DNA from: Cladopsammia gracilis
Taxonomy: Eukaryota; Cnidaria; Anthozoa; Scleractinia; Dendrophylliidae
NCBI GenBank assembly: GCA_022457155.1
Contig: JAJGOT010000356.1
Span: 248,001 to 312,000 of the forward strand
Reading direction: 5' to 3'
Length of the DNA: 64,000 bases
The translations under genes and the position numbers were made by a program. Under the pieces are notes generated by a model. It saw nothing but the letters and a program-made list of their open reading frames with translations. It was not told the origin of the DNA and ran no database searches. Below, piece by piece: positions 52,665 to 63,529 of this stretch (position 1 is the first letter of the stretch; every line of letters starts with the position of its first letter).

Positions 52665-53654
52665 ATGGAGGCGAAACTCTCAAAAATCTATTACGGTCCC
52701 AAAGGCTATTGGAAAGGACTTGCCGCTGTGAAAAAGCTAGCTGCAGCAGCCAAGATCTCTGAAGAGGCGGCAAAGAAATGGCTCATCAAACAAGCCCTTT
52801 GGCAAATATATCTCCCTGCACCACGTCACATCCCTCGACCCAAGTTTGATGTCTTCACGCCTAATTCAGTGTATCAAGCGGATCTACTTTTTTTGCCACA
52901 CGACAAACTACCTCACGGGAGAAAAATTTACAAATATGCTTTGACAGTTGTTGATGTGGCTAGCAGATATAAAGCAGCAGAGCCCTTGACCTCGAAAGAG
53001 TCTGAGGAAGTTTCTAAGGCGTTTACGCGGATATACAGGCGTGGACCTTTGAAGTGGCCACAACTGCTGCAAGTCGACCCGAGGACAGAGTTTATGGGAG
53101 CTGTGACTAAAGAGACTGGGGCCCATAAAACAACCATTCGCCGTGGGCGTGTTGATATCCACAGAGATCAAGGGATTGTTGAAAGATTTAACAGAACCCT
53201 GGCTGAACGGCTGTTTGGTTACCAGTACGCAGTTGAAATGAATCTGCTCTCTGGCCGGTCGACCGCTTGGGTTAAAAGATTGCCAGATGTTATCTCGGCC
53301 TTGAATAATGAAGTAACCAGATTAACTGGCAAGAAGCCTGCGCAAGCAATCAAAGAGAAAGCAACCTCAGCCAAGCCCGCAACCCCATATGCTAGACCTG
53401 TGGGATTCTCCGAAAAGAAGGTCCCTCATGGAGTCCACGTGAGATATTTGTATCAGCCTGGCGAACTTGAGGGCGGTAGTCGACGGGCAACTGATCCGAT
53501 CTGGTCTTTGAAAGTCTACAACATCGAGAAGGCTGTCACCAAGCCAGAGGCGCCTGTGGTGTATTATCTGTATGACGGACCCAAGCGTGGGTTCGTGCGT
53601 GAGGAGTTGATGGTTGTACCGCCGGGCACTCAGTTGCCGCCAGCTGGGTTGTGA
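52665..53654 (+). CDS. Retrovirus-like integrase (rve, DDE)
   Basis: ATG at 52,665 after TGTATAATAT, 329 residues, intact. Catalytic residues are D73 (VYQADLLFL), D138 (LLQVDPRTEF) and E173 (QGIVERFNRTL); the D-E spacing of 34 residues fits the DDE integrase core. The helical N-terminus lacks an obvious HHCC finger. The C-terminal region (HGVHVRYLYQPGEL...VREELMVVPP) is the small barrel that binds DNA. It joins the TIR ends to the 5-6 bp staggered target. Its 3' end overlaps that of PolB by 25 bases, tail to tail. Confidence 0.92.
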   Translation: MEAKLSKIYYGPKGYWKGLAAVKKLAAAAKISEEAAKKWLIKQALWQIYLPAPRHIPRPKFDVFTPNSVYQADLLFLPHDKLPHGRKIYKYALTVVDVASRYKAAEPLTSKESEEVSKAFTRIYRRGPLKWPQLLQVDPRTEFMGAVTKETGAHKTTIRRGRVDIHRDQGIVERFNRTLAERLFGYQYAVEMNLLSGRSTAWVKRLPDVISALNNEVTRLTGKKPAQAIKEKATSAKPATPYARPVGFSEKKVPHGVHVRYLYQPGELEGGSRRATDPIWSLKVYNIEKAVTKPEAPVVYYLYDGPKRGFVREELMVVPPGTQLPPAGL

Positions 53655-56600
53655 AACTCGATTGGTTCTGTGTGAATACCGTCTGGCAGCACCCAACGCT
53701 TGTCGTAGTAGGCGCTGAGGCCCAGCTTGCGCTGTTCGTACGTGTACATGGCCCCGTTGTGCATTCGAAAGCCCCTGTTGGTGGCCATGTCCTTGTAGCC
53801 TTCAAGGGCCCGCTCGCATCTTTCCCACCGAAGCTCATTTTGTCGCTTGTTGACTCCCTTGGAGGACATCTTGGCCTGTCCGCTAACCTCGTCTTCAACG
53901 TAGTAACACTTGCTGCACAGAGCGATGGCTCGTGTGCCTTCTTTTTCAAGCTTGAACAGGCCAGGCTCTCTGTTGCTCCACTTGTCCCAGGAGAGCCACT
54001 TGTTTTTCTCCCTTTCGAACTGTTTGCGAAGTTCTGGTCGAACTGCTTCTTCGAGAGTGTCGTATGAAAGAGCGAAGTACATGCTGTCCGTGTCCATCTG
54101 GATGAGCTCGAAGTCGCGCCTGTCAAGATAGTGATCGAGGAACTCGTAGTAGAACTGCAGCATGCGCAACTTAGCAAGTTGATAGACAACGATGCCGACT
54201 TGAAAGGGCCGGTTTATGGTGACCTTGTTTTTGCGTAACTCGAGCTTGTATGAGCCCCCGATGTCTTCGAGATCTTCAAACCAGGCTGAGCGCAGGTGTT
54301 TGTCGACAGTGTCTTCGTCGTTGGTGTACACAACTCTTGTCTGTCGCTCAACAGCTTCGATGAACTTGCCGTAAGCCGAGTTGCCCAGAAGCTTGAACAC
54401 TTCTGCGAGCAAGGCTTTCTCTTTGTCAGCGTCGCCTTTCCTTCGGTTGTTTGCAACCTCCTGGACGAACCAGTCGAAGATCTTGATGGGTGTGTAGTCG
54501 ATCGTGCGGTAAACAGCGGTTATGTGGAGTCCTTGGTTGTAAAGCCACTCTAGCACTGGGGCGTAAAGCAGCACCTTTTTTGCTTGAAGCACGCCTAGCA
54601 ACTTCTTTTGCCCGGGCAAGTGGGTTCTGTTGCTTTTAGCGAGGTAATCCTTCATGTGCTGAGGGACGTCCTCTTCGCCCACGCTGCGGTTTACAAAGAG
54701 CGGAGGAAACTCTTCGAAGTGCTCCCACAAGTCCTGAGGGACTTCAATGTCGACCACGGCAAAGCCGAACCACTGTTTCGTGCGCAACTTGAGCCAGAAG
54801 TCTCTTGCGGCCTCTACTGGATCTTCGTACTGCACGACTTTCTCTTTACCACAGGGCATTTCCTGCAACATGGTGCTAGGGTAAAGGGAGTTCGCATCGA
54901 AGCCTAGAATACGCTTGACGATGCGAGCTAAGTCGTATTTGTGTGAGCGGATGCGGGTTTCACCACGCACGTGTTTACGTGTGAACACCAAGCTAGGTCC
55001 ACCAACAACAGCCTCTTTCAGCATTGCATAGGCTTTGGCACTTGGGGCAAATAGTTGGGGTCGGTTACGATCTCTCAGGGTTCCTCTCAGGATGTATTGC
55101 ATCGAAACACCAGGCAACGAAACAGCGTCTTTGAAAATGTCAACCCCGAGCTTGGTGTAAAACGCTTTCATTTTCTCGAGGGTTTCGAGAAAGGGAGTAA
55201 CATCGAGGTTGTTGTAATACTCCAGCCAGTCTCCGAAGGTCTTCATGCCACGCTCTTTGAAAACCTGGTCGCATTGTTTGTACTCCTCTGGAGAAAGAAC
55301 AAAGGAGTTTCGGAGTTGTGAGTACCAGCACCAGTATGGCGGAAGCCCCTTGTAGTCAAGTTTGTCAGCACTGTCAAACCATTCGTACGGGAGCCAGGAC
55401 TTTGTCTGTTTCGCCCCATACGTCTTTACCCATTTGTCGTAATTGATGCCTGGGGACAGATAGTTTGTGACATCGAGGAACTTGAAGGACGTGTCGAGGG
55501 CGTGTTGATGAACATGATTTGTCTCTGTTTCTCCCCTGCAAAGACGCCGTGTTCTTGCCCGAGATAAGAAACAAAGTGTTTTCTGATAAGGTGCAGATCG
55601 TATCGGCCTGAATTGAAGCCAACCACTGGGACCTGTTCACACCATTGCTTGATGAGTTTTTGTTGGTCTTCCGTTAACCCCTCAAGATCCGGCGGCATGT
55701 ATTTTTGAGCTATATCATCTCGGATCGCGTTGCCACGGCGCTCCAGAGATTGATAAAACAGCCGGATAAGCTCTTGGGGATCTTTAGAGCAAATGTACTC
55801 TGGCTCAGGCTCCAACGTATCTGCAATGGAGACTGAGATAGGCACGTGCTCTCTTTCGTAAGAGAGATCCCTGGTCGGGTGACTTGCCTTGGTCTTGTCT
55901 TGATAGGCTTCGAAGTCGTAGACGATAACATGTGGATACGTTTCGTTTCTGTTAGGGGGGATTCGATCGTGCCACCAAGGAGCAGGACGCTCATGCTCCC
56001 ACCGCTCAACTAGATTATAACCGAGCATCGTGCGGAGCTCGTGACTGATTTGCGCAGTTCTTAAGAAGGCTTGCTCCCTTGTGATTGGGTTGCCTTGCCT
56101 GTCGTTTTTGATCGCTTCGTTTCTTTGTTCCGGTGAGGGGAAACACTGGCGGCAACCGTGCCAGTGACAGCCATGAAACTGGAACACAGTGTTGCTCTCT
56201 GGGTGACATCCGTCAACCTTGTAGCCACCAATGGCGCGCTCGCCGCCGTGGCCACATCTGTGGTGGTGGATGTGGATGCCCCTTTGCCGGGCCTCATATT
56301 CAAGCCAACAGGTTGCTCTGATGCCAAAATTGGCTTCTGGATAAAAGGCCTTCTCGAAAGCTGACTCCGGGGCAAGGATCTGATTTCCGGGGCAGGAAAT
56401 CTTGGTTTCGCCGCGAGTGCACGTCTTGGCGTGGCGCGCTAGGTTACAGGCTTTTGTGAACCTTGCCAAACAATCGCCACAAGTGTTATTGTTTGTGACT
56501 TTGTTTATGTCAGTGATCAAGAAGGCATGAGCGTTGTAGATACCGATAGTCATCGTAGGGGTGCCGACTTTATCGTAGCGCGAAGGTGTGTAACTCAAAA

Positions 56601-57459
56601 CAAAGTTGCCGTCATCTGTAACAGTGTAAGCGGCAATCCCTTGTCTAAAGTGCCTTTCAAGCAAGTGAAACTTTTGTAAAGTAACAACATTGCTATTAGG
56701 GCGACCTCTACGGTGAAGAGCAAAGAAGCTTTGCGCTAAGGCTCTGGCCCTGCGAGTGTTATCCCTTTTATGAGCGCCTTGATGAACAGCCAAACACCGA
56801 AAGAGGCAAAGATCGTCGTTGTAGTTGTCAAGAGAGATGACTTCTCTTTTGTTACGAAGCCAGTCGGGCAACTTGCCAAGACCGATTTGCAAAGGTTGTC
56901 GATCTAAAATCGCTTTGGCCTCAACAAAGACAGTGCTTTCGAAAACCCATTTCGTATCAGGCCTGTTGATTTTTTCACCTTGAAGACGAAGCTCTTCTTG
57001 TTGTTGCAACCATCGTTTCGTTTGCGATAGTTTTGAAAACCAAGGGCTGCTGGTGTTTGTATAGTAAACAATGGGTTCACCGGTTTCGATGTTTCGCAGC
57101 TTGTAGGCCCAGGTAAGTTTAACTTTATGCCTTGTGCGAACCGATTGTTTGATTTTGTTCATCATTTGGGGTACAAGAGGTCTTGTTAGCCCCTGAGTGA
57201 AGCGCCAGTTTATTGTTCTCTGTCTTCGCCCCGGTCTGCCTTGTTCACCATGTTCGCCACGGTCATATAGTTCAACAATTCGATTAGGCATCAGAAAGTT
57301 CCCCATACGCTCTCGATCTAAAGGGTCAAACCCTGAGAGGCCATCGTTGCGAGGAACCCTCAAAGGGGGTTTTCTTTCTTGAGCATCGAGCCAAGCGATA
57401 AACTCGCGCTGAGGGATATTATCGAAAACGTCACGCCCGTTGTTCATGGGACTCGCCAT
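53630..57459 (-). CDS. polB: Protein-primed family B DNA polymerase (PolB), one frame break
   Basis: ATG at 57,459 directly after CATATATAT. The first frame (to 55,426) has an N-terminal extension with NYNDDLCLFRCLAVHQG (about 208-224), recalling OTU-type peptidases. A C2H2-like CGDCLARFTKACNLARHAKTC and FHGCHWHGC follow, then exonuclease motifs YDFEAYQ (514-520) and VVGFNSGRYD. At about 55,507 (CCC) the frame shifts by one. The second frame runs to 53,630 with motif A FDANSLYPS, motif B KLLGNSAYGK and motif C MDTDS. The total is about 1,276 codons, normal for Polintons. It replicates the element from terminal-protein-primed ends. With a single break and no stops elsewhere, an assembly indel or a recent mutation is likely. 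Confidence 0.9.
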
Positions 57460-57525
57460 ATATATATGGGGTTTAGAGATACAAAGGGGACCCCTTTGTT
57501 CAATTGGTAATAACGCGGCACCAGT

Positions 57526-57767
57526 TGTTCAAATAACGGTTCATTAGGGTCTGTAACAGCTTAAAAATATAAAGGCCCGGAGTAGTATAAGGGGAGTCAG
57601 CTCAAATGCGGGTTTTTTCTGAATGCCCAAAATAAGCCGCCAAACGCCCGAGTTACCGCCTCCAGGACGAATGTAAATGAGTCCTGGAGGCGGTAACTCG
57701 GGCGTTTGGCGGCTTATTTTGGGCATTCAGAAAAAACCCGCATTTGACTGACTCCCCTTATACTACT
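57526..57767. repeat. Right TIR with internal ~185-bp hairpin
   Basis: It is the inverse of 41,042-41,283 with a few differences. Bases 57,583-57,767 form the hairpin with loop GAATGTAAATGA. The outermost bases are TATACTACT, followed by CTAAA. Confidence 0.92.
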
Positions 57768-57936
57768 CTAAATGTCTCGCGGAATAAAATGACATTATTG
57801 CCTTGTACATAAAATCTTTGTCGCGTATGTACTCTTCGGAAAGATTGAACATTCGATTTTACCCCTTCCCCCCCCCCCCCAATCAAGATTCTTCTTTTTT
57901 GTTAACCTCACGTTCTAACGCATTAACGAGATGGCT

Positions 57937-58300
57937 TTAAGAGCCCTTTGATTCCTTCTGTCGAAGGGCCGACTTTCTCTCTTCGAATTTCATTTCTGAG
58001 AGGACTTTATGAACCAGAGTATATGGAAACCCTCTCAAATGTAGACGTGATTTCAATTTTCTTATATTCTCTTCAAACGTTATTTTGCCTACGTCGAGGA
58101 TAGACGTTTCTTTAATTCTATCACCTTTGTCGACACACGTATCCAAGAAAATAGTTAAATTTCTTTCTCTAAGATTTCAGTCGTAAATGTAATGGTTTTG
58201 GTGATATCTGTTAGCCTGTTCAATGAACCCATTTATTTCCTCTATGCTGGTGTTCCACAAAGGGAACACGTCATCGATATATCTTAATTCAGGGACCGCG
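57937..58300 (-). pseudogene. Penelope-like reverse transcriptase remnant
   Basis: The minus strand has KLKSRLHLRGFPYTLVHKVLSEMKFEERKSAL. Further upstream, in shifted frames, come RYIDDVFPLWNTSIEEINGF and FIEQANRYHQNH. These correspond to the YIDD palm motif and following blocks of Penelope-like reverse transcriptases in the right order. Several stops and shifts are present. Confidence 0.65.
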
Positions 58301-59640
58301 TAGCATATTTTGTATTGGTGGGGCTAGCTCGCGCACTGAATGAGCTCAACGAGCGCCGAACGCGCGAGCTTATCTAGGGAGTCCGGGGTGTCTGAAATCA
58401 CCGGAAACGTGTTTATTTCTATGAATCCTAAGAAAATTTTGTCAAATTTTTAGCACCATTCTGTTAGTTTTTTTTTTTTGCACAAAAACGTACATTTAAA
58501 ACATAATTATACACCTTTTGCCATTCATTACTGCAAAATATACAATCATTTTAGCCAAAATTATGAACATATGCGCTAATATACGTTCATTCAAGTGAAT
58601 GTTTAGTCATTTGAACTAAAACAACATTCATTAACGATTTTTACATAATCAAGTGCATTCAATTGCATTTTTCGGACAATCATTAGCCCGATTAGACATT
58701 CACGGATGAGAAATAGATTTTCATTTGCGCGTTGATGCATTTCGATAACATCAACGCGAAATCAATTGCACGATTGGTCAATCAATAACGTGGTTGTGAT
58801 ATTCATTAACATTTTTATTACAACTAGTGCAAACAATAGCATTTATAGACAATCATTTGAGTGCTCCTTACAAACGTTACCGCGTCCGTACAAACATTTG
58901 CACGTTCATGACATTCAGTTGCCAAAACTCTATTTTCAATCACAAAAAAGCTTTTTCATCGGTATTTTCAAATAGTTTCGTTGTACGAATTCTCGACACT
59001 AGGAAGTTATCCTTCAATTGCTTCGCCGTTGAGGCAGCGTGGTAAATACGTCTGCATCAACCTATACCACTGAGCACATTTAGGCTGGGTGACTGTGGCG
59101 ATATTACGCTGAAGCGCTTCCAGTAGCCATTGTGTGCGAAAATTTCCTAGCGCCATCCTCAGATCTCTTGCCCGAACCCTCCAGTTAGTGGGCTATATGA
59201 AGGAGGTCAGCGTCAGTAAATGTTCCAATGTTACGTTTGCGGCTTTCATTTCGACTGACAAATTCGCTAGCCACATCAATTAACAAGTCGCCAGTGTCAG
59301 TTCTTGTCTTGTGCGTATTTAAGATCCACTTATGTCCAGAAATGCATGTAACTCGGACCTTGGGCACTTCATATTTCACACAATTATTTGTAATTTCCAT
59401 ATGACTTCATGTTTGACAGAATTGCTTGTTAAGATTGCAACATTGTTTAATCTCTGTTGGGTCATCTTTGCTCGCATTCCGTTTGCAACGCCAATTGCCC
59501 ATCCACGGATGGAAACGAAACTTCGGTCGCTAACTTCTGATCGTCTAAACTCAATTGTCAAAGAACATACTGATATAAAAAAATAACGCGAACGCTTAGA
59601 GACATGTTGAATGTGATCGAAATGGATGCGATTACAAAAC
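58301..59640. other. Gene-free AT-rich stretch
   Basis: I see nothing certain. Multiple ACATTCA/TGAATGT words near 58,560-58,920 give weak internal repetition. Open frames are short and lack domains. Confidence 0.4.
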
Positions 59641-59656
59641 ATGTGATACTACAGAA

Positions 59657-59879
59657 ACATGGGACAACAGAAAATTAGACTGCTAGCTGTCCCTTTTCCT
59701 CGGTTCGCATTACCTTCGCTCGCTCGCCGCTCGGATGATCACCGATCGCGTATTTGCTCGCCCGCTCGACTATCCAGAGAGGGACTGCTAGCAGTCTAAC
59801 AGAAAATTCGCATAATGATTAATGGGTACAGTAGCCATTAATCATTATGCGAATTTCCTGTTGTCCCATTTTATCAGTG
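59657..59879. mobile_element. Palindromic MITE with a second MITE nested in it
   Basis: The outer tips ACATGGGACAACAG and its inverse bound an element whose centre is the hairpin ATTCGCATAATGATTAATGG around GTACAGTAG (59,803-59,862). An inner element (59,676-59,798) with TAGACTGCTAG tips is flanked by the 9-bp duplication ACAGAAAAT (59,667-59,675 and 59,799-59,807). Confidence 0.8.
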
Positions 59880-60504
59880 TTATGAAACAATAGTTGCGTT
59901 ATACATATAACTGTTTACTTAAGACAGTTGTGTCATAGTCGGCATTGTTGTGGTCATTGTAAATGTTGTTGAGCGAACCAAAAAAACACTTTGGGTTTGC
60001 TTTTGACACAAAGATTTGAAGTACTTTTCGAAATGCAAAAAAGAAAAAATTCCCGGCAAAATTATTGGTGGGGCTATAGCCCACCCAGCCCCACAGCTCC
60101 GCGGTCGCCCTTAAGATTTCGGTCTCAACCGCTGCCATGAAAATGTTGGCAAAAGCCACTGAATTTTTGTTTTCATAGGGGTGCCATGTGTAAAATGCGG
60201 TAAAATGTTAGTCATTTGACTATACTTTGATTTACAAAGTGTATATAAGGTGCCAAACAAATTTCAATGCATTGGCATGGAAAGACCTTGGTTGGATATT
60301 TTTTTCTTGCTCGAGATCGGTGTAGTAATTTTTTCCCCCGAGGTATTTCCTTGCAAGATATTTTTTTCCCGCAAAATGAGTCTGCAGGATATTTTTTTCT
60401 GAAATCACCCAGCCCCCCCCCCCCTCCCGCCCCTCAAAAGTGAAATGGTGGGCCCCTTACGAAAGACATCAGAGCATGTCAAAGCCAGGCAGACACTGAA
60501 AATT

Positions 60505-60694
60505 AATAGGCCATTTGCACGATGGCGTCATTTGACTACAACTACCAGAATTCATTTCGTTTTTCCTTTCTTATTTAAATTTTGTAATCCCAGTGCGGTT
60601 TAAATAACAATAGCCCTAATTTGCACTACAAAACAAAAAACTGAAGGATTCTGGTAGTTGTAGTCATATGACGTCATCTTGCAAATGGCCTATT
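60505..60694. mobile_element. MITE with ~45-bp TIRs
   Basis: The inverted termini AATAGGCCATTTGCA...GACTACAACTACCAGAAT pair nearly perfectly over about 45 bp. The 190-bp element has no coding capacity. Confidence 0.85.
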
Positions 60695-60699
60695 CTCAC

Positions 60700-62270
60700 T
60701 ATCTTTTGCCGTTTCTCGCGTGGGATGATTTTCACGCGTGCTCGCGTTTCGCTCGTTCTACTATCCCTGAGGGAAAAGGAGGGACTACTTGCAGTCTACT
60801 AAGTCTCAAGCTGTTGCAGTGCTATATTTCTCTGACTTTTCTGTCTTTTCGCGACAAAATTATCAACAAAAACAAAGGATATTTATTTAACAAATAAATG
60901 ATTTTATGCATTGTAGCAGTGAATCTGTTCTGCGGCTTCCGGTCAGGTGGTGGTAAGGAGATACCCTTACTAGTCACACTATATCAAGGCGCGGATGGTT
61001 CATTTGGTCCTCTTTGGACTAGAACATCCAACTGAGTACTGTGCTGCGTCCATCAATCACGAGGTCCCTTGCATACTATTGCATAATCAAAGCGCAATTT
61101 TTATCACCGTCAATACATTCTACCATGTACCTAAATCTATTAATGGCAATGAATCACTATTTCAAAATAAACAAAAGGCAAAGTTCATACTGCCTTTTCG
61201 TTCGCGTGATCGGTAATTTAAGATAAAAAGTTCATTAAATGATAACATACCATGAGAACTGAAAGCCATTCATTACTAATTACTGCTTTCCTCATATCTT
61301 GCCATGAGAACTCACAGCCATTCATTTCATAAATTGAACTTACTTATTACTGCTTCCGTAAAGAATCGCGACAAAATTATCAACAAAAGCAAAGAAACTT
61401 TTGATAACTCAGACGTCAGATGTGGGTGGGCTGAAATGTCTGTTTTCCGCTTAGTTGTCAATGCTTGTTAAAGGAAATATTTCACGCAGTTGTATGTTGT
61501 TATCGATATCGATGTGAAATGTTTTGGAAAGTGAAGCGGACATTGATTTTTCTTTTTGGAGAGTTGAAAAAGAAATGGCTGCATAAGTTAATGTTATACA
61601 TGAATGGGTTATTTGCGAATATATAGTAGTTCTGTCTTTTTTTATTCGAAAGTCAAGAGTTTTCTATTTCCGGTATCATGTGTTTAGTAACTATTAGAGA
61701 TTAAATGGGTCTGCTTTAAACCTCAAAATATAGTGTTGACAGTGTCTTCCTAACGACCCCCGGGGCCACGACCGCAGTAAAATTTCGTAAAATATTTTAT
61801 TAAGATCCAAGTCTTATGCGATAGTCATATATTGGAATAGTGGGATCTTGCAATTGTTTTTTAATAGCTCCTCAGAGTTTATTCCGCGTGTAAGTGTAAT
61901 GTGTTTCTCGGAGCTAGGCAGTATCTCCATTGTCAGAAAAATAGCATCATTACATCCGGTTTGAAATATTTGAATCTCCAGCATGATAGCTGTACACTCT
62001 TTATCAAGTTTCCCGGAAAGTGACATCATGAAACTTAGCGCCCCAATTTCTCAAATTATAAAATTTGTACTAAAGTAATCAAACATGCGGGATTCCTGAC
62101 CGCAGTATTTTTCAAAACCTTTTTCTGATCCGAGATACAGGCAAGGTTGTCCGTTGTTGCATTATTATGCAGTATTACTTAATTTTGTATTAAATTTTCC
62201 ACCGCAGAAATATACTCGCGCAGAAAAAATTACTTGTTTTAATGATGTATATCGGCTTAACAAGAACTTT
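60700..62270. other. Gene-free AT-rich stretch
   Basis: No gene is recognised. The segment at about 62,060-62,135 recurs inverted at 23,085-23,160. GAGAACT(G/C)A(A/C)AGCCATTCATT occurs twice near 61,255 and 61,308. Confidence 0.4.
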
Positions 62271-62279
62271 TCAACAGTG

Positions 62280-63515
62280 AATATATTGCTATCATAACTC
62301 CGAGGCGACCGGCACAACAGTCATCTGTATTCCCGATTCAACTCCACACCCGTCCTCAAAAGAACCAGAGACTGTTATCATAATACTGATACATTTTTAC
62401 AACAACGTACAATAATTCACTCACTAGTTTTCTCGTTGTTTATGTTCATATTGGCGCCAGAACAGCAACCATATAACCAGGAGAACTATACAAACCTCCG
62501 GTCAGGAAGTAAAATTGTTTAATACCGATGCCTTGGATTTTATTTATACTTGACCAGTAATCCGCAAACATTTCCTCCCAGCAGAAATTTTAGCTGTCCC
62601 GACGCGCAAAAATTTCCTCCCGCAAAACAAATTCAGTCGGACAATCCGCAAAATTTCCTTGTGCACGGTAGCTAAACCAATAAAACTATGACGTCTTTCC
62701 CATACTATTGCATACAAACGCAAAGTTCATGCTGTTTTGCTCTGCCATATCGCTCATATTAAAACACAAACTTTCCCGTCCAATTTAACTTCTTAAAACG
62801 TCTCCATTCGTAAAAATAGACCGTGAAATTCTCAAACTACGTTTCCCAAGAAAACGCATTTGACCTATTTTTACCATTCTCGAAAGCAGCTTGAATGGCC
62901 TTACGACAAATGATTGAAAATTTTAAATATTGATACCTAACGTGAGATATCGAAACTAAGAACTTTAATATCTTTGCGATGACGTAATGTGAAATATGAC
63001 AAGTTCATGACAAGTTCTGACATCCCAATACCCTAGAGAAATTAACAATAGGACCGGGGGTGTTCCTCAAATATTTTAGTGACGGTATGTGGTATGCATT
63101 TGACCTATTTTTACCATTCTCGAAAGCAGCTTGAATGGCTTTACGACAAATGATTGAAAATTTTAAATATTGATACCTAACGTGAGATATCGAAACTAAG
63201 AACTTTAATATCTTTGCGATGACGTAATGTGAAATATGACAAGTTCATGACAAGTTCTGACATCCCAATACCCTAGAGAAATTAACAATAGGACCGGGGG
63301 TGTTCCTCAAATATTTTAGTGACGGTATGTGACGCCCTTCTTGAAATCCTAACCGCTTTAACCAACCATATCCTCAATGCCCTAATATAGCTTCTATGAA
63401 GAAGAAAGAAGAAACCCCCCCGGACAAAAGTCCACAAAAAATTGGTAACAGCTTTTGCCCCTTTTTTCGTGGTAATTCCGAAATCTCGCTTAATGCGCAT
63501 GCGCATTAACGAGAA
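62280..63515 (-). repeat. Palindrome-headed dispersed repeat, copy 3, with a tandem duplication
   Basis: This is the inverse of 10,421-11,440, with the 20-bp palindrome at 63,490-63,509. A 240-bp segment is duplicated in tandem and nearly identical (62,856-63,095 and 63,096-63,331). The copy sits inside a copy of the 6.6-7.1 kb repeat, after ACGTTTTTTT on the minus strand. Confidence 0.75.
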
Positions 63516-63529
63516 AAAAACGTAATACA

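Larger units (their letters stand above)
41042..57767. mobile_element. Polinton (Maverick) DNA transposon/virus, near complete, 16.7 kb
   Basis: The element is bounded by ~242-bp TIRs starting AGTAGTATAAGGGG and a 5-bp target duplication (CTAAA). It encodes PolB, rve integrase, packaging ATPase, major capsid protein, a penton candidate, a YqaJ-type exonuclease and about ten small proteins. Genes are packed with spacers of 6-40 bp, and most start just after a TATATA(C)A box. The left quarter is mainly minus-strand morphogenesis genes, the centre and right plus-strand, and PolB reads leftward from the right end. No adenain-like protease is visible. Single frame breaks affect several genes. The base composition is GC-richer than the surroundings, as expected for foreign DNA. 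Confidence 0.93.
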
